From: Paenibacillus sp. HB172176
Lineage (GTDB): Bacteria; Bacillota; Bacilli; Paenibacillales; Paenibacillaceae
Assembly (NCBI RefSeq): GCF_011947265.1
Contig: NZ_JAATHD010000001.1
Location: 179,806-243,805 of the forward strand
Reading direction: 5' to 3'
Length of the DNA: 64,000 nucleotides
Below, in pieces: positions 23,757-32,833 of the stretch. The position numbers and the translations under genes were made by a program. Position 1 is the stretch's first letter, and every line of letters begins with the position of its first letter. The notes below the pieces were generated by a model. The model was given only the letters and a program-made list of their open reading frames with translations, ran no database searches and was not told the DNA's origin.

Positions 23757-26072
23757 ATGAATAAGGACAAGCTGACCAGCTCGCATAGAAGCAAGAAAAA
23801 CGCAAAGAGGCAATTTAAAATAGCGGTTGTGGCGCTCAGCACAGTATGGCTTGCGGCGTGCACCAATAATAATGGCGCGGTTAATAGCAATGCTGCGGCG
23901 ACTGCAGCGGCGAATAATGCGGTGGAAACCGCTAACTTGTCAACTACGAGCGATAGCGATGTTGCACTGAACACTGCAACATATGCCGAGGAGGACGCCT
24001 ACTCGGACTGGAAGAATGAGAATCCGAATTATATTGCATTGACCGGAACGTCTGCAACGCTAGACGGAACTGGAGCGGAAATAGAGGACAGCCTCATTAC
24101 CATCGTATCTCCCGGCGTCTACGTGATTAGCGGTAAGCTGGATGAAGGGCAATTGAAAGTTGATCTGGCGGAAGAGGGCAATGTTCGCATTGTGATGAAC
24201 GGAGCGGAAATTTACAATTCAAACGAAGCGGCGATCTATGTTTCGAATGCGGATAAAGTGATTCTATCCTTGGAAGAGGGCACGGAGAATATCATCTCTG
24301 ACGGAGAGCACGAAGTGAATGATGAGGCAGACGAGACGAAGACGGCAATCTACGTGAAGAATGACTTGACAATTAACGGAACAGGGAAGCTGACGGTTAC
24401 CGGTAACACGGGCGACGCCATTACGGCGAAGGATGATCTGATCATTACAGGAGGCACTCTGGCTGTTCAAGCCGTGGATGACGGCATTGTGGGCAAGGAC
24501 ATGGTTGCGGTGCAGATGACGGACCTTACCGTTGAAGCGGGAGGCGACGGCGTGAAGTCCACTAACGACACGGATGCCGCGAAGGGGTTTATCGAGATTG
24601 ATGGAGGTACGTTCAATATTAAAGCTGGAGCAGACGGCATCCAGGCAGAGACAACGCTGCTTGTGAAGGACGGCGAGTTCAACATTGTGACGGGAGGCGG
24701 CAGCGCGAACGCGCCGGTGAAGACGGATAATGGCGGCTTTGGAGGCGGCATGGGCGGTATGCAAGGCGGCGGCTTCGGCAGAGGCGGCGCAGATGAATCA
24801 ACAGGAACTGCGCCGACAGATGGCGCGACGAGCGGTGCTGACAGTGGCGCATCCAGCACATCCAGCGCAGCAGCAGGCTCAAGCGCGGCTAACGCCGGAA
24901 TAACGGCTGCTGCAGCTGACGCGAAGAGTGACTCGGCGATCGTAACGGCTGCGGCAACGACAGATGACACGACAACGGAATCAGACAGCGCGAAAGCATT
25001 GAAGGCAGGAAGCTATATCCAAGTTGACGGGGGCATGATTGCCATCGACTCCATGGATGACGGGGTGCACAGCAACAACGCCGTAACGATTGCGGGCGGC
25101 ACGTTGTCAATCTCCGCAGGAGACGACGGCATGCATGCGGACAATGCGATGACCATTGACGGAGGAACAATCGATATTGCGAAGTCCTATGAAGGCATTG
25201 AAGGCAAAGTAATTACAATTAATGACGGAGAGGTGCACGTGACAGCATCCGATGATGGCATTAATGTTTCGGATGGCAGTGGAGAATCGGGATTTGGCGG
25301 AGGACAGCCAGGACAGGCTGCTAGTACGGATAACGGTCTGGCTATGCATATTAACGGCGGTTATGTCTATGTGGATGCGAGAGGAGACGGACTTGATTCG
25401 AATGGTTCGATTTACATCACTGGCGGAACTGTGCTGGTGAACGGACCGACGGAGAACATGAACGGAGCGCTGGACTATGACGGCGTATTCGAAAACAGCG
25501 GCGGATTGCTGATCGCGGCGGGCAGCGCGGGCATGGCTCAAGCTCCATCCGACAGCTCCTCGCAGAATTCGATTCATATGCAGTTTCCTTCGACGCAATC
25601 GGCGAATACGATTGTGCATGTCGAGGACAGCGACGGCAACGAGATTGCGACCTTCGCGCCGAATCACGAATTCCAGACCATTGTCGTCTCTTCGCCGGAT
25701 CTGAGCAAGGATAAGGAATATGCCATCTATACCGGCGGCAACTATACAGGCGAAGAGAAAGACGGATTGTATACCGGCGGCGAGTATACCGGAGGAACGA
25801 AGGTTGTCAGCGCAACAATCTCGGATACGATTACGTACCTGAATGAATCCGGTATTACAACCGGCCAGACAGAAGGTCCTGGCGGTATGGGCGGAGGTCA
25901 AGGAGGCTTTGGCGGCGGAGGCCGCGGTCAAGGCGGGCGTCCCGGCGGCCAAGGTATGGAAGACGGACAGGCGCCTCCGGACGGATTCACGCCGCCGGAT
26001 GGACAGACGTCGCCGCAGATGCCGGAAGGCGGGCAGGGGCAAGGACAAGGCACAACATCAGATAGTCAATAA
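23757..26072 (+). CDS. DUF4353-type carbohydrate-binding-like lipoprotein with beta-helix repeats
   Basis: A 771-residue lipoprotein. ATG 23757 follows GGGAGAGG; a GTG at 23733 has no proper ribosome binding site. Signal peptide ends in the lipobox LAAC with Cys35. A repetitive region of short beta strands follows (DGTGAEIEDSLITIVSPG, TINGTGKLTVTGNTGDAI, repeated GGTxxxxAxDDGI), as in DUF4353 'carbohydrate-binding' proteins, probably a right-handed beta helix. A low-complexity insert (GGFGGGMGGMQGGGF, then Ala/Ser/Asp-rich) at ~320-420 splits it, and the C-terminus is Gly/Gln/Pro-rich (GGMGGGQGGFGGGGRG). These proteins often accompany CotH or polyphosphate-VTC genes; none is present here. Function unknown; surface location is well supported. 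Confidence 0.82.
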   Translation: MNKDKLTSSHRSKKNAKRQFKIAVVALSTVWLAACTNNNGAVNSNAAATAAANNAVETANLSTTSDSDVALNTATYAEEDAYSDWKNENPNYIALTGTSATLDGTGAEIEDSLITIVSPGVYVISGKLDEGQLKVDLAEEGNVRIVMNGAEIYNSNEAAIYVSNADKVILSLEEGTENIISDGEHEVNDEADETKTAIYVKNDLTINGTGKLTVTGNTGDAITAKDDLIITGGTLAVQAVDDGIVGKDMVAVQMTDLTVEAGGDGVKSTNDTDAAKGFIEIDGGTFNIKAGADGIQAETTLLVKDGEFNIVTGGGSANAPVKTDNGGFGGGMGGMQGGGFGRGGADESTGTAPTDGATSGADSGASSTSSAAAGSSAANAGITAAAADAKSDSAIVTAAATTDDTTTESDSAKALKAGSYIQVDGGMIAIDSMDDGVHSNNAVTIAGGTLSISAGDDGMHADNAMTIDGGTIDIAKSYEGIEGKVITINDGEVHVTASDDGINVSDGSGESGFGGGQPGQAASTDNGLAMHINGGYVYVDARGDGLDSNGSIYITGGTVLVNGPTENMNGALDYDGVFENSGGLLIAAGSAGMAQAPSDSSSQNSIHMQFPSTQSANTIVHVEDSDGNEIATFAPNHEFQTIVVSSPDLSKDKEYAIYTGGNYTGEEKDGLYTGGEYTGGTKVVSATISDTITYLNESGITTGQTEGPGGMGGGQGGFGGGGRGQGGRPGGQGMEDGQAPPDGFTPPDGQTSPQMPEGGQGQGQGTTSDSQ

Positions 26073-26092
26073 TGCGGCGCAGTAGTTGACTT

Positions 26093-26127
26093 GCAGCCCC
26101 GGTACAGTTGAACTGTGCCGGGGCTGC
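26093..26127 (+). terminator. Terminator after the DUF4353 gene
   Basis: GCAGCCCCGG..ACAGTT pairs with AACTGT..CCGGGGCTGC in a very stable hairpin, but the following T-run is poor. Beyond it GCGCTGGAAATCAGC occurs twice (26138 and 26191). Confidence 0.65.
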
Positions 26128-26206
26128 CATTGTTACAGCGCTGGAAATCAGCGCTGCAAGTCGCCCGTCCGCCGAAATTGGAGCTGCAGCGCTGGAAATC
26201 AGCTCC

Positions 26207-27079
26207 TCAACTCCGACTCCGTTTGCGGAATTGACCGGGCGGACAGCCGATGATTCGTTTGAAGATGCGGCTGAAGGAGCCAAGATCCTGATAGCCGACC
26301 TGCTCCGCCACGCAGCTAAGCTTCATGCTAGTCGTCGCCAGCAACTGGCAGCTTCTCTCAATGCGAGCATGCTGCAGATAAGCGGTGAAGGATTGCTCCG
26401 TATGGGCCTTCAGCAAGCGATGCAGATGTCGCTCGCTCAGGCCGCTTTTTGCGGCGAGAGCGTGCAGAGTTATATTTTCGCCCAAATTCCGATTCATATA
26501 GTCTAACACTTCATCCAGTTGTTCCGCGCCATTGCCTCGGTGATGAGGCTCGGCGAGTCTCATTCGATCAATGCGGGCGAGAAGCTGAAGAAACTGCGCG
26601 AACAGCATGAGAGGCATATGCGGATCATCCCGGCGGTTATATTCGTAGTGCATTTGCCTGAACAAATAATCTAATTCGCCATACTGATCGACCATCTTGA
26701 ACCACTCCGGGCGACGCAACGTCTCGATGAAATAGAACATTTCCTCAGAAATGAGCGACTTGTCCGCCAGGAGAGCCATCGTGTTCAGCATCTCTTCGCG
26801 GAACAAGCAGTTGTACACAATCAGCCCATGATTTTTCGCGTCCGAGGGGCGGAACACATGGGATACGCCGACAGGCAGCACGAACAGATCGCCTTTGGAT
26901 ACGGGAAGCGTCTCCGAGCCTACATGGTGATACCCCTTGCCCTCGGCCACATACGCGATTTCATAGAAGTCATGCGAATGATAGGACATGCCGAAGCTCT
27001 CCTCGCTTCTGTTCACGTATACATCCATCTTCTCGCTGAAAAACCATTCTCCCGTCAACTCTTCGCTTCGTTGCTTCAT
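26207..27079 (-). CDS. AraC-family regulator, probable regulator of the rhamnosidase gene
   Basis: A 290-residue protein. The N-terminal cupin (GMSYHSHDFYEIAYVAEGKGYHHVG) is the effector half, and two C-terminal HTH motifs follow (ITLHALAAKSGLSERHLHRLLK and LSCVAEQVGYQDLGSFSRIFKR). AGGAG-type purines precede the ATG. Divergent orientation from the GH78 gene, with 159 bp between start codons, suggests it activates that gene in response to rhamnose or a rhamnoside, as RhaS/RhaR-type regulators do. The ligand is not determined by the sequence. Confidence 0.87.
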   Translation of the reverse strand: MKQRSEELTGEWFFSEKMDVYVNRSEESFGMSYHSHDFYEIAYVAEGKGYHHVGSETLPVSKGDLFVLPVGVSHVFRPSDAKNHGLIVYNCLFREEMLNTMALLADKSLISEEMFYFIETLRRPEWFKMVDQYGELDYLFRQMHYEYNRRDDPHMPLMLFAQFLQLLARIDRMRLAEPHHRGNGAEQLDEVLDYMNRNLGENITLHALAAKSGLSERHLHRLLKAHTEQSFTAYLQHARIERSCQLLATTSMKLSCVAEQVGYQDLGSFSRIFKRIIGCPPGQFRKRSRS

Positions 27080-27238
27080 CGTCTTGCTAGCACGCTCCTC
27101 TCGTATAGATTATTCGTTGTTCGCTCCAAATTCCCTGCCGAAATTGTCTGATTCAACTATGGATTAAGTCATATTCACCTATATTCCCCTGCTTCGAAAG
27201 CGGATACACTGAATGCAAATGATGAAGGAGGCAGAGCA

Positions 27239-29923
27239 ATGGGAAGCATGCAAGCAACGCAAATCACGGTAGAATACCGCAGCCTCGGCAACGCGCTGGG
27301 TCTTGATGTGAAAAGGCCGAGAATCAGCTGGAAGCTGCAAGGAGAAGGAAGAGGGATAAGACAGCAAGCGTATCAGATTCAAGTCGCGCCGTCGGAGGCA
27401 GGCTTTGATGGCAGCTTAAGCTGGGATACAGGGAAGATCCTCTCGGAGAAATCCGTCCATATTGCTTACGAAGGAGCAGAGCTGTTGCCGCGCACCGCCT
27501 ACGCGGTTCGAGTGAAGGTATGGGATCGTCTGGGCGCCGAAGGCGATTGGAGCGAGACTGGCGGCTGGGAAACCGGGCTGATGATGCCCGAGAACTGGAC
27601 GGCGTCGTGGATCAGCGCGCATAAGCCTGCGAGCGAATGGAGCGAGGAGTCGGCGCATTATATGCGCACGGAATTCCCGGTGAACGGCGAAATCCGCAGA
27701 GCGAGAATCTATGCGACCGCTCAGGGCGTCTATGAGCTGAGCTTGAACGGCGCGCGGGTAGGCGATCTCTATCTCACGCCGGGCTGGACCTCCTATGAGA
27801 CGCGTCTCCAGTATCAGACCTATGATGTGACGCATTCGCTTCGGAACGGGAATAATGCGCTCGGAATGACGCTTGGCAACGGATGGTTCAAGGGCAACCT
27901 GGGCTGGGAGAACAGTCGGAATCATTACGGCAACCAGCTTGCTGGCCTGCTGCAGCTGCATATTGATTATGCTGACGGACGCAGCGAGGTCATAACGTCA
28001 GACGGGAGCTGGAAGGCGTCGATAGCCGGGCCTATCATTATGAATGAGCTCTATCATGGCGAAACCTACGACGCGCAGCTCGCAATGGACGGCTGGAACA
28101 AGCCGGACTTCGAGGATAGCGCCTGGCGGAATGTCCAGACGCTTGACATTGGCAAGGAAGCGCTGATCGCTCAAGAGAACGAGGGCACGCAGGTGATGGA
28201 AGAGCTTGATCCGATTGCGGTATTCAAGACGCCTCGCGGCGAAACCGTGCTTGATTTTGGCCAAAATATGGTCGGTTGGGTTCGCTTTGAGGTGGAAGGC
28301 GCGAAACGGGGACAGGTGATTCGTCTCCTTCATGCCGAGGTGCTGGACGGCAAGGGCAACTTCTATATCGGCAATCTTCGCCGTGCGAAGCAGACGATTA
28401 CGTATGTGTGCAAGGGCGATACGAAGGAGCAATTCGAGCCCCATTTCACCTTCCAAGGGTTCCGCTATGTGAAGGTTGAAGGATATCCGGGAGAGCTTGA
28501 TTTGTCGCGCTTTAAAGGCAGAGTGCTGTTCACCGGCATGGAGACGACCGGTCGCTTCGAATGCTCGAATCCGCTCTTGAATAAGCTGCAGGACAATATT
28601 GTATGGGGGCAGCGAGGCAATTTCCTTGATGTGCCGACAGATTGCCCGCAGCGCGATGAACGGCTGGGCTGGACGGGCGACGCGCAGGTGTTCATTCGTA
28701 CGGCGAACTTCAATATGGGAACGGCAAGCTTTTTTACCAAATGGCTCAAAGATTTGAAGGCTGATCAGCGGGAGGACGGAGCGGTTCCGCATGTTATTCC
28801 GAATGTTCTCGGCGAGGGCTCGGCGGGTTCGGCGGCTTGGGGCGACGCTTCCACGGTATGTCCTTGGACGGTGTATCTCAGCTATGGGGATACCCTTATT
28901 CTGGAGGAGCAGTTCGAGAGCATGAAAGCCTGGGTCGGCTATATGCGGAGCCAGGGCGAGAATGAATTCCTGTGGAATACCGGCTTTCACTTCGGCGACT
29001 GGCTGGGCCTGGACGCCAAGGAGAACAGCTATATCGGAGCGACGCCGCGCGATCTGATCGCGACCGCCTTCTACGCCTATTCGACAGAGCTGGTGGCGAA
29101 GGCCGCCGAGGTGCTTGGCCGGGAGGGGGATCGGGCAACCTACAGCGAGCTCTATTCAAGCGTTAAGAAGCATTTCCAGGATGAGTTCGTGACGAAGACC
29201 GGAAGAGTGGCAGCTACAACTCAAACGGCGCAAATTCTGGCGCTTATGTTCGGTTTGATCGAAGGAGACGCAGCCGAGCGGGCTGCGAAGACATTGGCGA
29301 ATTCGATTGAGGAAGAGCGAATTCACTTGACGACGGGCTTTGTCGGCACGCCATATATCGCTCATGTGCTTACGAAATACGGCTACAATGAACTTGCTTA
29401 TCGATTGCTGCAGCAGACAAGTTATCCTTCCTGGCTGTATTCGGTCGAGAAGGGAGCGACGACGATCTGGGAGCACTGGGACGGCATCAAGGAGGACGGA
29501 ACGTTCTGGAGCGACGATATGAACTCCTTCAATCACTATGCATACGGGGCGATTGGCGATTGGATGTATCGGGTAATGGCCGGGCTGGATCTGGATGAAG
29601 AGAGCGGCGCAGGCTATCGCAAGCTTCGCATCGCACCGCAGCCGGGACCGGGCATCTCGCATGCTTCCGCTTCTTACGAATCGATGTATGGCAAATGCGC
29701 TTCCGGCTGGAAGCTGGGGGAGGGCCGCATCGAGATTACGGCCACGGTTGCGCCGAACACGACGGCATCCATTACGCTGCCGAAGGCGAGAGTTGACGAT
29801 TTGCTCCTGGATGGGGTGTCAGCCGCTGAGGGCGACGGCGTACTCCGCATCGAACAAAGCTCGGATACAGTCGTATTCGAGGTTGAATCCGGCACGTACA
29901 GCTTCAGTTATCCTTGGAGCTGA
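27239..29923 (+). CDS. Alpha-L-rhamnosidase, GH78
   Basis: An 894-residue enzyme that removes terminal alpha-L-rhamnose. Domains in order: fibronectin-type N-domain (~5-115), beta-sandwich with WTASWISA and the RARIYATAQGVYELSLNGARVG motif (~120-340), Bac_rhamnosid linker domain (~340-440), (alpha/alpha)6 catalytic barrel (~445-790) and C-terminal sandwich. The hallmark DVPTDCPQRDERLGWTGDAQ holds the proposed general acid Glu474, and TTIWEHWDG holds the proposed base Glu745. No signal peptide, so intracellular, acting on imported oligosaccharides. GAAGGAGG precedes the ATG. With the GH88 enzyme at 6359 this resembles the gellan pathway of Bacillus sp. GL1; rhamnogalacturonan is the alternative. 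Confidence 0.93.
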   Translation: MGSMQATQITVEYRSLGNALGLDVKRPRISWKLQGEGRGIRQQAYQIQVAPSEAGFDGSLSWDTGKILSEKSVHIAYEGAELLPRTAYAVRVKVWDRLGAEGDWSETGGWETGLMMPENWTASWISAHKPASEWSEESAHYMRTEFPVNGEIRRARIYATAQGVYELSLNGARVGDLYLTPGWTSYETRLQYQTYDVTHSLRNGNNALGMTLGNGWFKGNLGWENSRNHYGNQLAGLLQLHIDYADGRSEVITSDGSWKASIAGPIIMNELYHGETYDAQLAMDGWNKPDFEDSAWRNVQTLDIGKEALIAQENEGTQVMEELDPIAVFKTPRGETVLDFGQNMVGWVRFEVEGAKRGQVIRLLHAEVLDGKGNFYIGNLRRAKQTITYVCKGDTKEQFEPHFTFQGFRYVKVEGYPGELDLSRFKGRVLFTGMETTGRFECSNPLLNKLQDNIVWGQRGNFLDVPTDCPQRDERLGWTGDAQVFIRTANFNMGTASFFTKWLKDLKADQREDGAVPHVIPNVLGEGSAGSAAWGDASTVCPWTVYLSYGDTLILEEQFESMKAWVGYMRSQGENEFLWNTGFHFGDWLGLDAKENSYIGATPRDLIATAFYAYSTELVAKAAEVLGREGDRATYSELYSSVKKHFQDEFVTKTGRVAATTQTAQILALMFGLIEGDAAERAAKTLANSIEEERIHLTTGFVGTPYIAHVLTKYGYNELAYRLLQQTSYPSWLYSVEKGATTIWEHWDGIKEDGTFWSDDMNSFNHYAYGAIGDWMYRVMAGLDLDEESGAGYRKLRIAPQPGPGISHASASYESMYGKCASGWKLGEGRIEITATVAPNTTASITLPKARVDDLLLDGVSAAEGDGVLRIEQSSDTVVFEVESGTYSFSYPWS

Positions 29924-30007
29924 AGCTTTACGCCATAATTCGACAAGAACTAGAGTCGTATTCCCGTTGATCAAGCGGGAGAATAAGCAGTGCAACGCGC
30001 GGGAATC

Positions 30008-30047
30008 GGCCTCCTCCTTATCATGAAAAGGAGGGGGCCTTTCTTTG
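30008..30047 (+). terminator. Terminator of the rhamnosidase gene
   Basis: GGCCtCCTCCTT - ATCATGA - AAGGAGGgGGCC followed by TTTCTTT. The remaining gap to 30231 holds a TTGATCAA-centred imperfect palindrome (29968-29982) and the promoter of the ABC operon; nothing else was seen. Confidence 0.85.
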
Positions 30048-30170
30048 TATTGAAAGGGTGGAAGATGAGGAAGCGGCACCTGAGCCCATCCTCTAATCTA
30101 AAGAAAATAAACCCCGAATATTGAAAAATTCTACCTAGAAAAAACAAACATCACCCCTTAAGAAATTTTA

Positions 30171-30199
30171 TTGTTCGCTCCCTTAATGTGGCGCATAAT
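30171..30199 (+). promoter_or_regulatory. Sigma-A-type promoter of the sugar ABC operon
   Basis: TTGTTC at 30171, a 17-base spacer, then CATAAT at 30194, placing transcription start ~25-30 bases before the start codon. Confidence 0.65.
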
Positions 30200-30231
30200 A
30201 AGCCCATATCCAATTAAGGGGGACGCACAAA

Positions 30232-31581
30232 GTGGCTAAAACAACGAAAATACTTAGCACGGTCATGGTCGGAGCGCTGGCGGTAAGCTTGGCGGCTTGC
30301 GGCAACAACAGCAACGGCAACACTTCCAATAACACGAACAACAACACAGGCGGCAATGCCAATTCCGGGAGCGGCGCAGAGAAGGTAACGATTACCTTCC
30401 AGAACATCTATCCTGACTCTACAGATCCGAAATACGGCATGCTTCACAAAATCGTGGACGATTACGAAAACGCGCATCCAAATGTGCATATCGAGCTGGA
30501 TTCCTTGAATACGGACCAGCAGAAGCAGAAGCTGAAGACGCAAGCGGCTTCCAACGAAGTGCCGGATATTACAATCGTTAACCCGGCCGCGCAAATGCAG
30601 CCATTCGTTGACGCGGACCTGTTCGCTCCGCTGAATGACATGGTTGAAAAAAATGGGCTGAAGGATTCGTTCCAAGAAGGCATTCTGGACTATTACACCT
30701 TTGATAATAACTTGTACGCATTGCCAGACGGCAACAACATCGGTCTTGTCTACTATAACAAAGCATTATTCGCTCAAGCGGGTGTAGAGGTCCCGACAAC
30801 CTTCGAGGAAATGGTTGATGCATCGAAGAAGCTGCGCGCGGCCGGAATTACGCCAATCGCGATCGGCGAGAAGGACTCTTGGACCGGTTCATTCCTGTTC
30901 ATGAACATTCTGCTTCGGACGAACGAAGGTCCCGGCTTCCTGCAGGATGTCGTAGACGGCAACAAAACATTCGAAGATCCGGCGTTCAAGGAAGCTGTTG
31001 ACGCGTTCGAGAAGCTGGTTGACGCGAAAGCCTTCCAGGACGGAGCGACATCCTTCGACTACAACTCCGGCGAGAATCTGTTCAAGACAGGTCAATCCGC
31101 CATGTACTACATGGGAAGCTGGGCAACGGGCGGCATCGAAACCTCCGATGCGAACAAAGACGACAACATTGGTGTATTCAAGTTCCCTACCGTTAACGGA
31201 AAAGGCGATCCAAACGAATTCATGCTTGCTCCAGGCAGCGCGTTCGCGGTATCCAAGAACAGCAAGCACCTGGACGAAACACTCGATTTCTTGAACTACT
31301 TCATGATTAACTATCCGAAGGAAGCGTTCGCGGTGAAAGGCGCGGTCGGCGTAGCGCAAACGGTTGACGGCGACTTCGCGGCAGCGGGCTACTCCAACAT
31401 GGCGATGCAAGTTCTGGATATGTTCAAGGATGTGAAGGGCGGAGACATCTCCTTCGACAACACCATGAACCCCGGCACAGCTCAAGTTCACTTGTCCAGC
31501 ATTCAAAGCTTGTTCGTATCGAAGAAGAGCGCGGACGCTATTGCCAAAGAGCATCAAACGGCGTACGAAGAGAATAAATAA
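30232..31581 (+). CDS. Sugar ABC transporter solute-binding lipoprotein (family 1)
   Basis: A 449-residue lipoprotein starting at GTG 30232, with AAGGGGG upstream. The signal peptide MAKTTKILSTVMVGALAVSL ends in the lipobox LAAC with Cys23, then an Asn/Gly-rich tether. The body follows the MalE-type family 1 pattern (ITFQNIYP, NVHIELDSLNTDQQKQKLKTQA, DVADLFAPLND-like segment, ALPDGNNIGLVYYNKALFAQAG). It captures a sugar or oligosaccharide outside the membrane for the two permeases that follow. No ATPase gene is in the cluster, so a shared MsmX-type ATPase encoded elsewhere is expected. The rhamnosidase next door points to a rhamnose-containing ligand, by context only. Confidence 0.93.
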   Translation: MAKTTKILSTVMVGALAVSLAACGNNSNGNTSNNTNNNTGGNANSGSGAEKVTITFQNIYPDSTDPKYGMLHKIVDDYENAHPNVHIELDSLNTDQQKQKLKTQAASNEVPDITIVNPAAQMQPFVDADLFAPLNDMVEKNGLKDSFQEGILDYYTFDNNLYALPDGNNIGLVYYNKALFAQAGVEVPTTFEEMVDASKKLRAAGITPIAIGEKDSWTGSFLFMNILLRTNEGPGFLQDVVDGNKTFEDPAFKEAVDAFEKLVDAKAFQDGATSFDYNSGENLFKTGQSAMYYMGSWATGGIETSDANKDDNIGVFKFPTVNGKGDPNEFMLAPGSAFAVSKNSKHLDETLDFLNYFMINYPKEAFAVKGAVGVAQTVDGDFAAAGYSNMAMQVLDMFKDVKGGDISFDNTMNPGTAQVHLSSIQSLFVSKKSADAIAKEHQTAYEENK

Positions 31582-31591
31582 AAGCGGTTGA

Positions 31592-31634
31592 AGAGGATGA
31601 GGGGAAGCCTGTCGCTTCCCCTGCCCTCATCTCT
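31592..31634 (+). terminator. Intercistronic hairpin (attenuating terminator) after the binding-protein gene
   Basis: GATGAGGGGAAGC - CTGTC - GCTTCCCC..CTCATC forms a long stem without a clean T-run. It probably stabilises the abundant binding-protein mRNA and lowers readthrough to the permeases. Confidence 0.7.
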
Positions 31635-31653
31635 GACTGCGTTTTTAATGAAA

Positions 31654-31899
31654 GTTCAAGTGGTCCGGTTTTCAGCACAATAGCAAATGCTTACGAAGCA
31701 GCGTTTTTCCAAAACGCTTCAGAAGGTTGCATAAAGCTAGAAAGTGAGTAGCGGAGCGTAGTGAATGCTACGTGAGCAACTGAAATGTTTCCGTAGGAAA
31801 CATCGCTTCGAAAGCATACGCTCATTTCGGCTGAATGCAAGATTCGATGTCGAATAAGCTTCTTGGAATACTTCGTGATCAAAAGTGGACTTCTTGAAC
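31654..31899. repeat. 246-bp hairpin-rich element with terminal inverted repeats
   Basis: GTTCAAGTGGTCC (31654) and GGACTTCTTGAAC (31887) are inverted ends matching at 11 of 13 positions. Inside are compact hairpins: AGCGTTTT/AAAACGCT (31700-31718), CGTAG/CTACG (31757-31772), ATGTTTCC/GGAAACAT (31785-31803), GCTT/AAGC (31805-31815) and ATTCGA/TCGAAT (31842-31855). No coding potential. It may be a miniature mobile element or a structured RNA sitting inside the operon; the right end is 24 bp from the permease start. Confidence 0.55.
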
Positions 31900-31923
31900 A
31901 ACCTCTTTAAGGAGTGGGATGCC

Positions 31924-32817
31924 ATGAACGTATTGAAAGTATCGAAATGGACTATTACGGCATTCGTGCTGCCTTGTTTGCTGCTCTACACTTGTTTGGT
32001 TTTCGTTCCGATACTCGTTTCGGTTTACAGCGGCATGCTGGAGTGGAACGGCTTCGGAGCCTCCACCTTTATCGGTCTTGATAATTTCACGAAAATGCTT
32101 ACGAATGATCCCGAATTCTGGCCTTCTGTAGGCAGAACCTTCATGCTGTCGGGCTTCTCCATGTTCGTGCAGTTGCCGGTCGCGTTGTTCGTGGCCATCT
32201 TGATCAGCCGCTACATCAAGAAGCCAAGCTTCCTCGTTTCAAGTTATTTCTTGCCCGTTATCCTGTCGGTTGTTATTATCGGACAGCTATGGAAGACGAT
32301 CTACAATCCGGCCTCGATGGGCGGGATGATTAATCAGCTCTTGATCAAGCTGGGACAGGGCAGTTGGTCCCATGCATGGCTCTCTGAACCGAAATATGCG
32401 ATGTACGCCGTTATTCTCGTCAGCCTGTGGCAGTATGTCGGCTATCACATTCTCATTCAGTTCACAGGAATTCAGAACATTCCGGCCGATATTTATGAAG
32501 CAGCCAAGATTGACGGCGCCAGTGGCTTTAAGGCCGATCGATATATAACCTTACCGATGATTGTTCCTATCTTCAAAATATCCGTTGTGCTTTCCTTCAT
32601 CGGCTCCTTGCAATCCTTCGACCTGATTATGGTTATGACGGGCGGCGGCCCTGCGCATGCAACGGATGTTATTTCGAGCTACATGTACAATATGTCGTTC
32701 TTATCCCAGAAATACGGCTACGGCAGCGCCATCGCAACCTTCCTGGTTGTTGTTTGCTTGCTCGCTACCGTTATCATCAACTTTATCTTCAACCGCATAG
32801 AGAAGAGATACAGCTAA
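31924..32817 (+). CDS. Sugar ABC transporter permease (first)
   Basis: A 297-residue inner-membrane protein with about six helices. ATG 31924 follows AAGGAG; a TTG-type start at 31885 falls in the repeat element and is rejected. The coupling motif EAAKIDGASGFKADRYITLPMI, which docks on the ATPase, is present near residue ~200, as is the MalF-like GGPAHATDVIS segment. It pairs with the next permease to form the import channel for the sugar bound by the 30232 lipoprotein. The 342-bp gap before it, containing a hairpin and an inverted-repeat element, is unusual within such an operon. Confidence 0.93.
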   Translation: MNVLKVSKWTITAFVLPCLLLYTCLVFVPILVSVYSGMLEWNGFGASTFIGLDNFTKMLTNDPEFWPSVGRTFMLSGFSMFVQLPVALFVAILISRYIKKPSFLVSSYFLPVILSVVIIGQLWKTIYNPASMGGMINQLLIKLGQGSWSHAWLSEPKYAMYAVILVSLWQYVGYHILIQFTGIQNIPADIYEAAKIDGASGFKADRYITLPMIVPIFKISVVLSFIGSLQSFDLIMVMTGGGPAHATDVISSYMYNMSFLSQKYGYGSAIATFLVVVCLLATVIINFIFNRIEKRYS

Positions 32818-32833
32818 GAAAGGAGGAGGCCTC

